Of a stretch of DNA of 64,000 nt, positions 17,052 through 25,723 are shown piece after piece (position 1 is the first letter of the stretch; each line of letters begins with the position of its first letter). This DNA is from Aliishimia sp965656085 (GTDB lineage Bacteria > Pseudomonadota > Alphaproteobacteria > Rhodobacterales > Rhodobacteraceae): NCBI GenBank assembly GCA_965656085.1, contig CBFHJA010000005.1, forward strand, positions 1 to 64,000, in the 5' to 3' direction. The notes under the pieces were generated by a model that did no database searches, was not told where the DNA came from, and saw only the letters and a program-made list of their open reading frames with translations. The translations under genes and the position numbers were made by a program.

Positions 17052-17491
17052 CCGTAAAGCTCCGCCGCCCGGCGCTCGAAGGCGCGCACGATGCGTTGCA
17101 TGGCCTCGTTGAAGACGACCCCGATGATGCCTTGCAGGATCGCGTTGCGGAACTCGAAATCGACGAAGAACGAGACCTCGCAGCCCCCCTCGGCCTCTGC
17201 GAAGGACCATGTGGATTTCATGTATTTGAACGGCCCGTCGATATACTCCGTGTCGATCTGCCGCGTCTCGGGCTTGAGCACAACGCGGCTGCCGAAGCGT
17301 TCGCGAAACACCTTGAACGAAATCACCAGATCGGCCTCCATGAGCTCTTCCGTGCCCTGCGGCACCCGGCGCCGGATACGCGCAGCCGCGCACCACGGCA
17401 AGAACTGCGGGTAGGACGCCACATCGGCCACCAGATCGTACATCTGATCGGCGGTATAGGGCAGAAATTTCGTCTCCGAATGGGTAGGCAT
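17048..17491 (-). CDS. COQ10/RatA-like START-domain protein
   Basis: A 147-residue protein of the polyketide cyclase/START fold, matching the ubiquinone-binding COQ10 and RatA family (MPTHSETKFLPYTADQMYDLVADV, VASYPQFLPWC). In eukaryotes COQ10 carries ubiquinone for respiration. In bacteria the role is less certain and RatA-like annotation as a ribosome-associated toxin is common. Length is typical. AAAGG lies just upstream of the ATG. Confidence 0.88.
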   Translation of the reverse strand: MPTHSETKFLPYTADQMYDLVADVASYPQFLPWCAAARIRRRVPQGTEELMEADLVISFKVFRERFGSRVVLKPETRQIDTEYIDGPFKYMKSTWSFAEAEGGCEVSFFVDFEFRNAILQGIIGVVFNEAMQRIVRAFERRAAELYG

Positions 17492-17566
17492 GGACCTTTT
17501 GCTGAATTACCAAAGAGGTGGACGCCATGTGGGCCAAAACGCCGCCCGCCGCAAGGAGATATCCCT

Positions 17567-18112
17567 ATGACAGATCGTCCCTATGTGATCGACACGATGA
17601 TTTCCGCCAAGCAGATCGCGGCGCGGATCGAAGCCTTGTGCGGCGAGATCGCGGCGGAGTTTGCCGAAACCGACAAGCTGGTCGTCGTCGGGCTCTTGCG
17701 CGGGTCCTTCGTGTTCATCGCTGATCTGGTGCGCGAGCTGGACCTGCCGATCGAGGTGGATTTTCTGGAAGCCTCGTCCTATGGAGAAGGCATGGAAAGC
17801 ACCCGGGAAGTGCGTATTCTCAAGGACTTGCGTGGCGCAATTGAAGGGCGGGACGTGCTGATCGTGGAGGATATCGTCGACACGGGCTACACAATGCACC
17901 ACGTTCACAAACTGCTGCTGAGCCGGAAACCGGCCAAGCTGAAAACCATCGCACTGCTCGACAAACCGGCCCGGCGCGAGGTGGATTTCAAGGCGGACTG
18001 GACCGGCTTCGAAATCCCCGATGAGTTCGTGGTCGGCTACGGGATCGACTTCGCGCAGCGTAACCGCAACCTGCCCTTTATCGGCAAGGTGCGCTTTACC
18101 GAGGCCGGCTGA
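17567..18112 (+). CDS. hpt: Hypoxanthine phosphoribosyltransferase
   Basis: A 181-residue purine salvage enzyme using PRPP to convert hypoxanthine (and possibly guanine) to the nucleotide. The PRPP-binding motif VLIVEDIVDTGYTM is intact, as are LRGSFVF and the C-terminal FVVGYGIDFAQRNRNLPFIG. A strong AAGGAG at 17553-17558 fixes the start at 17567, although the frame is open far upstream. It is divergent from the COQ10-like gene and convergent with the OmpA-family gene 17 bp downstream. Confidence 0.93.
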   Translation: MTDRPYVIDTMISAKQIAARIEALCGEIAAEFAETDKLVVVGLLRGSFVFIADLVRELDLPIEVDFLEASSYGEGMESTREVRILKDLRGAIEGRDVLIVEDIVDTGYTMHHVHKLLLSRKPAKLKTIALLDKPARREVDFKADWTGFEIPDEFVVGYGIDFAQRNRNLPFIGKVRFTEAG

Positions 18113-18129
18113 CGCCTACGCAAACCAGC

Positions 18130-19359
18130 TCAGCCCGCGCAGCGCACCTCCACACGTCGGTTAAGCGAGCGGCCGGCCTCATCGGCATTGCTCGCGATGG
18201 GCTCAGCCTCCCCTTTGCCTGCCGCCGACATGCGCGACGCGTCGACGCCGAGCCCCGCGAGCGCCTCGACCACGGAGCGGGCACGGCGTTCGGAGAGATC
18301 GCGGTTATAGTCGTCCGCCCCCTCACTGGAGGAATGGCCGATGATCTGGATCGACGCGACACTCTCGGCCGCCAACCCCGCCGAGAGATCCGCCAACACC
18401 GCCGCAGACGCCGGGCGGATCGCGGCGCTGTCATAGTCGAACTGGATGCCGTGGATCACAGACCCGCAGCCCAGCCGGGGCGGCTCCGGCGCAAGGCAGG
18501 TCGGCGCCTTGCCGGAGGCCTCGCCGTCATAGGGTTTGAATGGCGCGCCATTGGAGGAGCGCAGGCCCCGCATCGCGCCGTCCGCCGTGGCGATCAGGAT
18601 GAACTGAGACGGAATGCCCGCATCGTTCTGCCCGAGCGCGCGGAGCACATTGCCATCTACCGTCCCGGTGAGGCGCGCATTGCCGTCATAGCAGCCCTTC
18701 ACAGTCGCGCCGGTCTGTTCAAGCTCAAGCTTGACGCCGCGCCCCGACCACACGCCGGTGAACCCCTGCGACAGCGGCGCTGCCTCCTGCGTGCCGGTGC
18801 CGACGATCTCGGAAAACTCGAAGAAGCTCGCATCGACCTGCACGTCGATCCCTCCCGAAAGCCGCAGGCGCACCCAGGACACAGGTGGGGGTGCGTCAGC
18901 CATGGTCAGCGCCGTGCTGTGATCGGGCTCGGCATGCGTTGTGAGCGTGCCGGAGGCCAAGGGGACAAACGTGCCGCCCGGTCCGTCTGCAGAGCCCAGC
19001 ACGGTCACCTCGCGGAAGAAAGTCTGCGAGGGGCTTGGCGTCTCGGTCACATTCGGCACCGACAGCGCGGTGAACACGGTTGGCGCGGGAAGCTCGTAGA
19101 GAAACTCCACCGTGCCCTCCGGCGGGGCGGGTTTGCGCAGCAAAACATAGCCTTGAGGGTTGCCGTCGATGGCGGAAATGGCTTGCTCCGCGCCTATCCT
19201 ATAGGGCTCCGCACCTTCGGTGACCGCCAGCGGCAGCACGCCTTGCGCGAAGCTGAGCAGGTCCGGCGGAGCGGTCTGTTCGGCCATGGAGATGCGCGGC
19301 AGAGCGGCTGCAAGAGCCGCGGCGAGCGAAAGAAAGGCGGTGCGTTTGACAATCGACAT
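18130..19359 (-). CDS. OmpA-family outer membrane/peptidoglycan-binding protein
   Basis: A 409-residue exported protein. The ATG at 19359 gives MSIVKRTAFLSLAAALAAALPRISMA, a clean signal peptide, so it is preferred to the ATG 14 codons upstream. The first 270 residues are a discoidin/jelly-roll-like region I cannot assign. The C-terminal 110 residues are an OmpA domain (IQFDYDSAAIRP, IIGHSSSEGADDYNRDLSERRA) that binds peptidoglycan diaminopimelate. It lacks an N-terminal beta-barrel of OmpA type. Monocistronic between hpt and phhA. Confidence 0.82.
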   Translation of the reverse strand: MSIVKRTAFLSLAAALAAALPRISMAEQTAPPDLLSFAQGVLPLAVTEGAEPYRIGAEQAISAIDGNPQGYVLLRKPAPPEGTVEFLYELPAPTVFTALSVPNVTETPSPSQTFFREVTVLGSADGPGGTFVPLASGTLTTHAEPDHSTALTMADAPPPVSWVRLRLSGGIDVQVDASFFEFSEIVGTGTQEAAPLSQGFTGVWSGRGVKLELEQTGATVKGCYDGNARLTGTVDGNVLRALGQNDAGIPSQFILIATADGAMRGLRSSNGAPFKPYDGEASGKAPTCLAPEPPRLGCGSVIHGIQFDYDSAAIRPASAAVLADLSAGLAAESVASIQIIGHSSSEGADDYNRDLSERRARSVVEALAGLGVDASRMSAAGKGEAEPIASNADEAGRSLNRRVEVRCAG

Positions 19360-19440
19360 GAGGCGGGCCCGAGATACTTGTGGATCAATGCCCCCAAGCA
19401 TAGCCGCGGCCCGCCTTCGGCCCCAAGCCTTTTTTGCCAG

Positions 19441-20229
19441 TCAGGCGGCTTTTGCCTCGAACCGGGCCGGAAGATCTCCGAGCGCCTTAGCCTCTTTGAG
19501 CGCCGCCAGAACGTCGGTCTCCAGCGCCGCCGCGAGGTGCTCGAAGCTCTCGATCTGGAAATAGACCGGCTGGACGATGTCGATCCGGTAGGGCGTGCGC
19601 AGGACGGTGAGCAGATCGAAGGGCAGCACCTCCGGCGCACCCTCAACCACGTTGCGCAGCTCGCCCGGGCTGGAGATGATGCCTGCCCCGAAGGCCTTCA
19701 GCGCGCCGCCCTCGCGGATCACGCCGAACTCGACGGTGAACCAGAAGAGACGGAACAGGCGCTCGGACCACTGCTCGCCAAGCTCCAGCGCGAGCGCGCC
19801 GAAACGCTCCAGAAAGCGGCAGAACGCCGCGTCGGTCAGCATCGGACAATGGCCGAAACATTCGTGGAAGATATCCGGCTCCTCAATATAGTCGAAATGC
19901 TCACGGCGGCGGATGAAGGTGGCGACCGGGAATGTGCGGTTCTTCAGGAGCGTGGAAAATTCGTCCTGCGGGATCAGCGCATCCACGGGCGCGGCCCCGG
20001 CCCCGGTCAGGGCCTTCAGGCGCGCGTCGATCTCGGCCACTTGCGGGACCGTGTCGCGGGACATCGCAAGGGCGCGCTGGCCTCTGAGATAGGCCGTGCA
20101 GGCATGGGCCTGAAGCACGGCCATTTGCTGGTCGAACAGGTCGCGCCAGACGGCGTTTTGCGCGCGGGTATAGGAAAACAGCCCCTGTGCATCGGGCCTT
20201 TTAGAGACATAGTCGGTGGAAATGGGCAT
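19441..20229 (-). CDS. phhA: Phenylalanine 4-hydroxylase
   Basis: A 262-residue non-haem iron, pterin-dependent monooxygenase converting phenylalanine to tyrosine. The iron ligands lie in DIFHECFGHCPML and the glutamate in FWFTVEFGV. Length matches bacterial single-domain enzymes with no regulatory ACT domain. The start at 20229 (MPISTDYVSK) has AGGAGG just upstream and is preferred to longer frames. It is divergent from an Lrp-type regulator, the usual arrangement in which the regulator controls phhA. Confidence 0.93.
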   Translation of the reverse strand: MPISTDYVSKRPDAQGLFSYTRAQNAVWRDLFDQQMAVLQAHACTAYLRGQRALAMSRDTVPQVAEIDARLKALTGAGAAPVDALIPQDEFSTLLKNRTFPVATFIRRREHFDYIEEPDIFHECFGHCPMLTDAAFCRFLERFGALALELGEQWSERLFRLFWFTVEFGVIREGGALKAFGAGIISSPGELRNVVEGAPEVLPFDLLTVLRTPYRIDIVQPVYFQIESFEHLAAALETDVLAALKEAKALGDLPARFEAKAA

Positions 20230-20290
20230 CGGAACCTCCTGTTTGGTTGCACGATAGCGTCTCGTGGCAGCCAGCATCTTCCAAAGCAGA

Positions 20291-20332
20291 AGAAATTTGC
20301 GTAGGAATTGGGAAATTCTTTCGCATTGGGAG
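20291..20332. promoter_or_regulatory. Divergent phhA/lrp regulatory region and start-deciding RBS
   Basis: The short gap holds an imperfect AT-rich inverted repeat, AGAAATTT (20291-20298) against GAAATTCT (20312-20319), of the kind bound by Lrp/AsnC proteins. GGGAG at 20328-20332 sits five bases before a TTG at 20338 and points to that TTG as the regulator's start. Confidence 0.35.
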
Positions 20333-20337
20333 ACATT

Positions 20338-20796
20338 TTGGATTTTTCTGACACTGAACGCCGGATATTGCGAGAAATCCAGCGCGACGTGACCCCCTCT
20401 TTGACCACGCTTGCGGAGCGTTGCGGGGTGGCGCAATCCACGCTGTGGCGAAAGTTGCAGGAGTTCGACAAGCGCGGTGTGGTTGCGGCGCGGGTGGCGC
20501 TGCTGGATGCGGGCAAGGTCGGGTGCGGACTGACGGTGCTCGCCGCTGTTACGCTCAAGGATCACGATCAGGGCACCGTGGACGGGTTCGCACGGCTGAT
20601 CCGGGGGCATCCAGAGATTTCAGAATGTCTCGCAACCTCGGGGGAGGCCGATTACCACCTGAAAATCCGGGTCGCCGATGTCGCCGCCTATGAGCGTTTC
20701 ATGACCCACACGCTGCTGCGGTCTTCGCTTGTCCAGACCGTACAGTCCTCGTTTGTCCTCAAGGAGTTGAAGGCCACAACTGAAGTGCCAGTTTAA
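20338..20796 (+). CDS. Lrp/AsnC-family transcriptional regulator
   Basis: A 152-residue regulator with an N-terminal winged helix-turn-helix (DTERRILREIQ, TTLAERCGVAQSTLWRKLQEF) and a C-terminal ligand-binding RAM/ACT-like domain (DYHLKIRVADVAAYERFM). No ATG fits. Three in-frame TTGs exist (20308, 20326, 20338) and the last has GGGAG at proper spacing and gives a normal family length. Divergence from phhA suggests that it senses phenylalanine or a related amino acid and activates phhA. Confidence 0.88.
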   Translation: MDFSDTERRILREIQRDVTPSLTTLAERCGVAQSTLWRKLQEFDKRGVVAARVALLDAGKVGCGLTVLAAVTLKDHDQGTVDGFARLIRGHPEISECLATSGEADYHLKIRVADVAAYERFMTHTLLRSSLVQTVQSSFVLKELKATTEVPV

Positions 20797-20806
20797 CTGC
20801 GGCGCC

Positions 20807-20853
20807 GGGGGCGCTGCCCCCTCTTGGCCTGTGGGCAATACTGCCCAAAGGCC
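20807..20853. terminator. Bidirectional terminator between convergent lrp and lipA
   Basis: Two hairpins lie in 47 bp: GGGGGC/GCCCCC (20807-20821) and a longer dyad at 20826-20853, GGCCT...AGGCC around GTGGGCAATACTGCCCA. The inner GGGCAAT..TGCCC motif recurs beside other convergent genes at 44697 and 59484. Confidence 0.5.
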
Positions 20854-20859
20854 CGCGGT

Positions 20860-21813
20860 TCAGATGTGGGCGAGCTTGGCCTGACGGGCGGTGCGAAGGC
20901 GGGCGAAGTCGTCGCCCGCGTGGTAGGAGGAGCGGGTCAGCGGGGTCGCCGAGACCATCAGGAAGCCTTTGCCATAGGCCGCTTTTTCATAGGCCGCGAA
21001 CTCGTCCGGGTGCACGAAGCGGTCGACTGCATGGTGTTTCCGGGTGGGTTGCAGGTATTGGCCGATGGTCAGGAAGTCGATATCGGCGGCGCGCATGTCG
21101 TCCATCACCTGCATTACCGCCTGCTTGTCCTCGCCAAGGCCGACCATGATGCCCGACTTGGTGAACATCATCGGATCGAGTTCCTTGACCCGTTGCAGCA
21201 GGCGCAGGGAGTGGAAATAGCGCGCGCCGGGGCGCACTTCAGGATAGAGGCCGGGCACGGTTTCGAGATTGTGGTTGAACACATCGGGGCGTGCCTCGAC
21301 GACTGTTTCGAGCACAGCCAGGTCGCATTTGAGGAAATCCGGGGTCAGGATTTCGATCGTCGTGTCCGGGCTGCGGTGGCGGATCGCGCGGATCGTCTGG
21401 GCGAAATGCTCGGCGCCGCCATCCTCAACGTCATCGCGGTCCACCGAGGTGATCACAACGTGGTTCAGGCCCAGCTTGGCGACCGCATGGGCCACACGGC
21501 CCGGCTCGAACGCGTCGAGCTCTTCGGGCGGCTTGCCGGTGGCGATGTTGCAGAAGCTACAGGCGCGGGTGCAGACCTCGCCCATGATCATCATCGTGGC
21601 GTGGCCCTGAGACCAGCACTCGCCCACATTGGGACAGCCCGCCTCTTCACAGACTGTCACCAGCCCGTTGTCGCGCATGATCTTGTGGGTGTCCTTGTAG
21701 CCCTTGGACACCGGTGCCTTGACGCGAATCCAGTCCGGCTTCTTGGGCTGCGGATTGTCGGGGCGGCGGGCCTTTTCAGGGTGACGCTGCTCGGGTATTT
21801 TCAGATCGCGCAT
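20860..21813 (-). CDS. lipA: Lipoyl synthase
   Basis: A 317-residue radical-SAM enzyme that inserts two sulfurs into protein-bound octanoate to make lipoyl groups. The auxiliary cluster ligands C-x4-C-x5-C (CEEAGCPNVGEC), the radical-SAM triad C-x3-C-x2-C (CTRACSFC) and the C-terminal RSSYHAG serine ligand are all intact. Length is standard. It stands alone on the minus strand, divergent from the VIT-family gene. Confidence 0.97.
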   Translation of the reverse strand: MRDLKIPEQRHPEKARRPDNPQPKKPDWIRVKAPVSKGYKDTHKIMRDNGLVTVCEEAGCPNVGECWSQGHATMMIMGEVCTRACSFCNIATGKPPEELDAFEPGRVAHAVAKLGLNHVVITSVDRDDVEDGGAEHFAQTIRAIRHRSPDTTIEILTPDFLKCDLAVLETVVEARPDVFNHNLETVPGLYPEVRPGARYFHSLRLLQRVKELDPMMFTKSGIMVGLGEDKQAVMQVMDDMRAADIDFLTIGQYLQPTRKHHAVDRFVHPDEFAAYEKAAYGKGFLMVSATPLTRSSYHAGDDFARLRTARQAKLAHI

Positions 21814-21963
21814 GGGGACTCTCGGTCGGCCTCGGATGGTTTAGCATTAAACTGATTTCTAACATAAGCGCGCGCGGCGGAAAGGCCACGCGACGCAAGG
21901 CCGCTATGCCAATCACGCACAGGCTGGCATAGTCTGGCAGCGAGCCACCTCAGGGAGCCAGCC

Positions 21964-22689
21964 ATGGATTGGGACAGCCACCGCCGCCAAGCGCATCAGC
22001 ACACCCGGTTGCAGGATTTCTTGCGCCAGATCGTCTACGGCGGCAATGACGGGATCGTCACGACCTTCGCCATCGTGGCCGGTTTTGCCGGGGCCGCGGC
22101 CGACGGGGTGGCGCAGATCGGCGGGCTCGCCGTGCTCGTCTTCGGGCTCGCCAACCTCTTTGCCGACGGGGTGTCGATGGGGCTCGGGGAGTTCCTGTCG
22201 GCGCGCTCGGAGCATGATCTCTACAGGCAGCGCCGCGCCTCGGAGCTACGCGAGATCGGGGCCAATCCCGAACAGGAGCGCATGGAGCTTTTCGAGATCC
22301 TGCGCCAGCGGGGGCTGCCGCCGGGCCAGGCCGACACCGTCACCGCGCAGCTCATCGACCATCCCGAGATCGTCGCGGACCTGATGATGACCTACGAGTT
22401 CGGCATGGCCAATCCGGACGACGAGAACCCCGCCGTGAACGGGCTGATGACCTTCACCTCTTTCCTGATCTTCGGCGCGATCCCGCTCGTACCCTATTTC
22501 CTGCGTGAGCCAGACACGCTGAGCTTCCAGCTTTCGGTGCTGGCCACGGGCCTTGCACTGCTGGCGCTCGGTCTGCTGCGGTGGGCCGCTACCGGCGAGC
22601 GTCTATTCCGATGTGTGCTGGAGACCATGGCAGTCGGGACGACCTGCGCGCTGGTGGCCTTTCTGGTGGGCTGGATCGTGGGCGGTTGA
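21964..22689 (+). CDS. VIT/CCC1-family metal transporter
   Basis: A 241-residue membrane protein with the N-terminal VIT1/CCC1 signature: LRQIVYGGNDGIVTTFAIVAGFAGA, then GLANLFADGVSMGLGEFLSARSE with the acidic metal-binding residues, a cytosolic acidic loop, and three further C-terminal membrane segments. The family moves Fe(II) or Mn(II) out of the cytosol. AGGGAG lies 7 bp before the ATG. The next gene starts 11 bp after its stop. Confidence 0.88.
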   Translation: MDWDSHRRQAHQHTRLQDFLRQIVYGGNDGIVTTFAIVAGFAGAAADGVAQIGGLAVLVFGLANLFADGVSMGLGEFLSARSEHDLYRQRRASELREIGANPEQERMELFEILRQRGLPPGQADTVTAQLIDHPEIVADLMMTYEFGMANPDDENPAVNGLMTFTSFLIFGAIPLVPYFLREPDTLSFQLSVLATGLALLALGLLRWAATGERLFRCVLETMAVGTTCALVAFLVGWIVGG

Positions 22690-22700
22690 GGGGCTGTCTG

Positions 22701-23105
22701 ATGCGCCGCGTTGCCGCCCCTGCCCTTGCCTATACGCTGATCGTCTTCGCCGCCGGCTTCGTGCTCGGCACGCTGCGTGTGCTGGTTCTGGCGCCTCGGT
22801 TGGGCGAGACCGGGGCGGTTCTTCTCGAATTGCCGGTCATGATCGCGGTCAGCTACCTCTGCGCCCGGGGTTGCGTGCTGCGCTGGCGCGTACCGGCGCG
22901 GCTGGCGCCGCGCGCCGTGATGGGCGCGCTCGCCTTCGCGCTTCTGATGCTCCTCGAATTCGGGCTCTCGACGCTTGTGTTCGGCAACACGCCCCGCGCG
23001 CATCTGGCGCGCTATGGCGAGGCGCTGGCCCTGTTGGGGCTGGCGGGGCAGCTAATCTTCGCGGCGATGCCCGCGCTGCTGCTGCTCGCACCGAGACAAG
23101 ACTGA
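22701..23105 (+). CDS. Small integral membrane protein, unknown function
   Basis: A 134-residue protein of four predicted membrane helices with short loops (LAYTLIVFAAGFVLGTLRVLVL, ELPVMIAVSYLCARG, LAFALLMLLEFGLSTLVFG, a last helix near the C-terminus). It has no recognised enzymatic motif. The ATG at 22701 is chosen because it opens the first helix. Only 11 bp from the VIT-family gene, so likely co-transcribed with it. Convergent with the dehydrogenase at 23113. Confidence 0.7.
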   Translation: MRRVAAPALAYTLIVFAAGFVLGTLRVLVLAPRLGETGAVLLELPVMIAVSYLCARGCVLRWRVPARLAPRAVMGALAFALLMLLEFGLSTLVFGNTPRAHLARYGEALALLGLAGQLIFAAMPALLLLAPRQD

Positions 23106-23112
23106 CACCGGA

Positions 23113-25533
23113 TCAGGCGCGCAAGCGCACCCCGTCCGGATCGAAGGGTGGGCGGTCGAGGATCACGGCGCGGTGCGGCTGGCCCAGCACCATCACCTCG
23201 ACGGCATCACCGGGTCCGGCCTGCGTCACATAGCCGAGCGCGAGCGATTTGCCGACCGTGTAGCCATACGCGCCGGAGGTCACCCGGCCGATCCCGGCCC
23301 CATCCTTGAAGATCGGCTCGCCCCCGGTCGCGTCAGCGTTGGACGCGTCGGTTTGCGCCGCATCAAGCTCCATCAGCACCAGCTTTTCCCGGGCGGGCTT
23401 GGCCATCGCCTCGGCACAGGCGTCTTTGTGCAGGAAGTCCTTGTCCATCTTGCACAGCCGGTCGAGGCCCACTTCCTGCGGCCAGTATTCGGGCGAGTAC
23501 TCGCGCGACCATGACCCGTAGCCCTTCTCGACGCGCAGCGACATCAATGCCCGGCTGCCCACGGGGCCTGCGCCGAAATCTTTTGCGGTCTCCACAAGGG
23601 CCGCATAGAGCGCGCCCTGATCTTCGCTGCGGCAATGCAACTCCCAGCCCAGATCTCCGGTGAAGGACACCCGCAGCGCAAGGCAGGTCACACCCGCTAA
23701 CTCTATGGTTTTAGAGTGCATAAATGCAAATTCTTCGGTTTGCAAAGAGGTGTTCGTGAGCCTTTGCAAAATCTCGCGGGACTTCGGCCCGGCCACGTTG
23801 AACCCGCAATGGCTCTCCGTCATGCTCTCGAACACCGTGTCCGCGGGCAGTGGCACCATGTCGTAAAACCGTTTCTGGTAGCGCTCCGCCATCCCGGAGG
23901 AGATCACCCAGAATTCATCCTCGGCCACCTTCGTCACCGTCGCATCCCCGGCAATCCCGCCGCGCACCGAGATCAGCGGCGTCAAGCAAGAGCGGCCCAC
24001 CGCGAGGGGCATCCGGTTGGCGAAGACCGCGTTGAGCCAGTCCTCCGCGCCGGGGCCTTTACAGCGGTATTTGGCGAAGTTGGAGATGTCGATAATGCCC
24101 GCCTTCTCGCGCAGCATCCGGCACTCGTCGCCCACCGGCCCCCACCAATTCTGGCGGGTGAAGCCGTCGGTGTCCGACGTGCCCGGCTCCGGCGCAAACC
24201 ATAAGGGATGCTCCCAGCCATAGTTGAGGCCAAACACCGCGCCCATCGCCTTCTGCACCTCGTAAGCGGGACGCACGCGCGCCGGGCGGCCTGCGCTGCG
24301 TTCCTCGCCCGGAAAGTGGATCTTGAAGCGGTGCGCGTAGACGTCCTGCACGCGCGCCTTGGTGAAGGCCTTGTCAGCCCAGTCGCCGAAGCGCGCCATG
24401 TCCCATGCGAACATGTCATAGCGCATCTCGCCTTCCACGATCCAATCGGCAACCATCAGCCCCATGCCCGCCGATTGCGAGAAGCCGGGGATGATGCCGT
24501 TGCAGCAGAAATAGCCCGGCTTTTCCGGCACCGGGCCGAGCAGCACATTGCTGTCGGGCGACCAGATCATCGGGCCGTTGATCACACGCTTGATCCCGGC
24601 GGTGCCCACGGCTGGCACGCGGTCGATTGCGCGGAGTATGTTCTCTTCGATCCGTTCGAGATCGTCGGGAAAGAGGTCATGGGCGAAATCGAGCGGCGTG
24701 CCCTCCTCGGCCCAGAAGCGCATGTCCTTCTCATAGGCGCCAACCAGCAGGCCCTTGCCCTCCTGGCGCAGGTAATACTCGCCATCGCGGTCGGCCACGG
24801 ACGGCAAGCGGTGGTCCATCGCGGCGATCTCGGCAATGGTTTCGGTGACGAAATACTGGTGTTCGGTGGGCTGAAGCGGCAAGTCGATCCCGGCCAGCTT
24901 CGCCACCTCGCGACCCCAGAGCCCGGCCGCATTGATCACCCACGGGGTCTTGATCTCGCCTTTCGGGGTCTCGACAATCCACGTCCCGTCGCCCTGCGGA
25001 ACGGTGGCCGTGACCGGGGTGAAGCGGTGGATCTCGGCCCCGTTCTGCCGCGCGCCTTGCGCATAGGCGTTGGTGACGCCGGACGGGTCCACATTGCCGC
25101 CATCGGGCTCCCACATGATGCAGCGGATGCCGTCGAAATTGACCAGCGGATGCAGGCGCTCGGCCTCGGCGCGATCAATTTCGTGGAAATTCATCCCATA
25201 AAGCTTCGCCTTGGCCGCTTGCAAGCGCAACTGGTGCTCGCGCTCTTGCGTTTGCGCCAGATAAAGCGAGCCGGGCTGGAACACGCCGCAGCTTTGCCCC
25301 GTCTCGGCTTCAAGACTGTTGTAAAGGTTCATCGTGTAGTGCTGGATGCGGGAGATATTCGCGCTGTCATGCAGCCCGTGGATGTTGGCGGCGGCGTGCC
25401 AAGTCGAGCCGGAGGTCAACTCGTCGCGCTCCAGAAGCACCACATCGGTCCAGCCCATTTTGGTCAGATGGTAGAGGATCGAACACCCGATCACCCCGCC
25501 GCCAATAACCACCGCTTGTGCCTGATCGCGCAT
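23113..25533 (-). CDS. FAD-dependent dimethylglycine/sarcosine dehydrogenase-like protein with GcvT domain
   Basis: An 806-residue two-part enzyme. The N-terminal half is a DAO-type flavin oxidoreductase (AVVIGGGVIGCSILYHL at the start; ELTSGSTWHAA). The C-terminal half is an aminomethyltransferase-like tetrahydrofolate domain (GcvT), ending near the C-terminus with ILDRPPFDPDGVRLRA. The family oxidises N-methylated glycines and transfers the methyl to tetrahydrofolate. AGGGAG 7 bp before the ATG at 25533 sets the start, two codons inside an upstream TTG. Its paralogue is transcribed away from it at 25724. Exact substrate is unknown. Confidence 0.87.
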   Translation of the reverse strand: MRDQAQAVVIGGGVIGCSILYHLTKMGWTDVVLLERDELTSGSTWHAAANIHGLHDSANISRIQHYTMNLYNSLEAETGQSCGVFQPGSLYLAQTQEREHQLRLQAAKAKLYGMNFHEIDRAEAERLHPLVNFDGIRCIMWEPDGGNVDPSGVTNAYAQGARQNGAEIHRFTPVTATVPQGDGTWIVETPKGEIKTPWVINAAGLWGREVAKLAGIDLPLQPTEHQYFVTETIAEIAAMDHRLPSVADRDGEYYLRQEGKGLLVGAYEKDMRFWAEEGTPLDFAHDLFPDDLERIEENILRAIDRVPAVGTAGIKRVINGPMIWSPDSNVLLGPVPEKPGYFCCNGIIPGFSQSAGMGLMVADWIVEGEMRYDMFAWDMARFGDWADKAFTKARVQDVYAHRFKIHFPGEERSAGRPARVRPAYEVQKAMGAVFGLNYGWEHPLWFAPEPGTSDTDGFTRQNWWGPVGDECRMLREKAGIIDISNFAKYRCKGPGAEDWLNAVFANRMPLAVGRSCLTPLISVRGGIAGDATVTKVAEDEFWVISSGMAERYQKRFYDMVPLPADTVFESMTESHCGFNVAGPKSREILQRLTNTSLQTEEFAFMHSKTIELAGVTCLALRVSFTGDLGWELHCRSEDQGALYAALVETAKDFGAGPVGSRALMSLRVEKGYGSWSREYSPEYWPQEVGLDRLCKMDKDFLHKDACAEAMAKPAREKLVLMELDAAQTDASNADATGGEPIFKDGAGIGRVTSGAYGYTVGKSLALGYVTQAGPGDAVEVMVLGQPHRAVILDRPPFDPDGVRLRA

Positions 25534-25723
25534 TGCCAATCTCCCTGCCGCTTGCTCGCAGAATTACCGTAGCCATACGGGCGAAATTGCACAAACCCGA
25601 CATGATCCGTCGCAAACCCCCTCCACTCTTCGTTTGGCTGGAAATATCCTGCGGGGCATGCGAGGGGGTCACATGCCCTCGCTTTGACACATACCAAACC
25701 AGCCCCGCGCGAAAAGGACCCCC
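25534..25723. promoter_or_regulatory. Divergent promoter region between two dehydrogenase paralogues
   Basis: A 190-bp gap that must drive both genes. It contains a partial copy of the dispersed GGATATTTCC-GCCAAA element (25631-25650, inverse) and a CATGCGAGGGGGTCACATGCCCTCG dyad near 25658-25682. AAAAGGA at 25713-25719 is the ribosome binding site of the plus-strand gene. Confidence 0.45.

Noticed and set aside
15804..17537. A 577-codon minus-strand frame including the MmgE/PrpD protein
   Set aside because: The first 162 codons are another frame of the COQ10-like gene. The family homology begins at the ATG at 17051.
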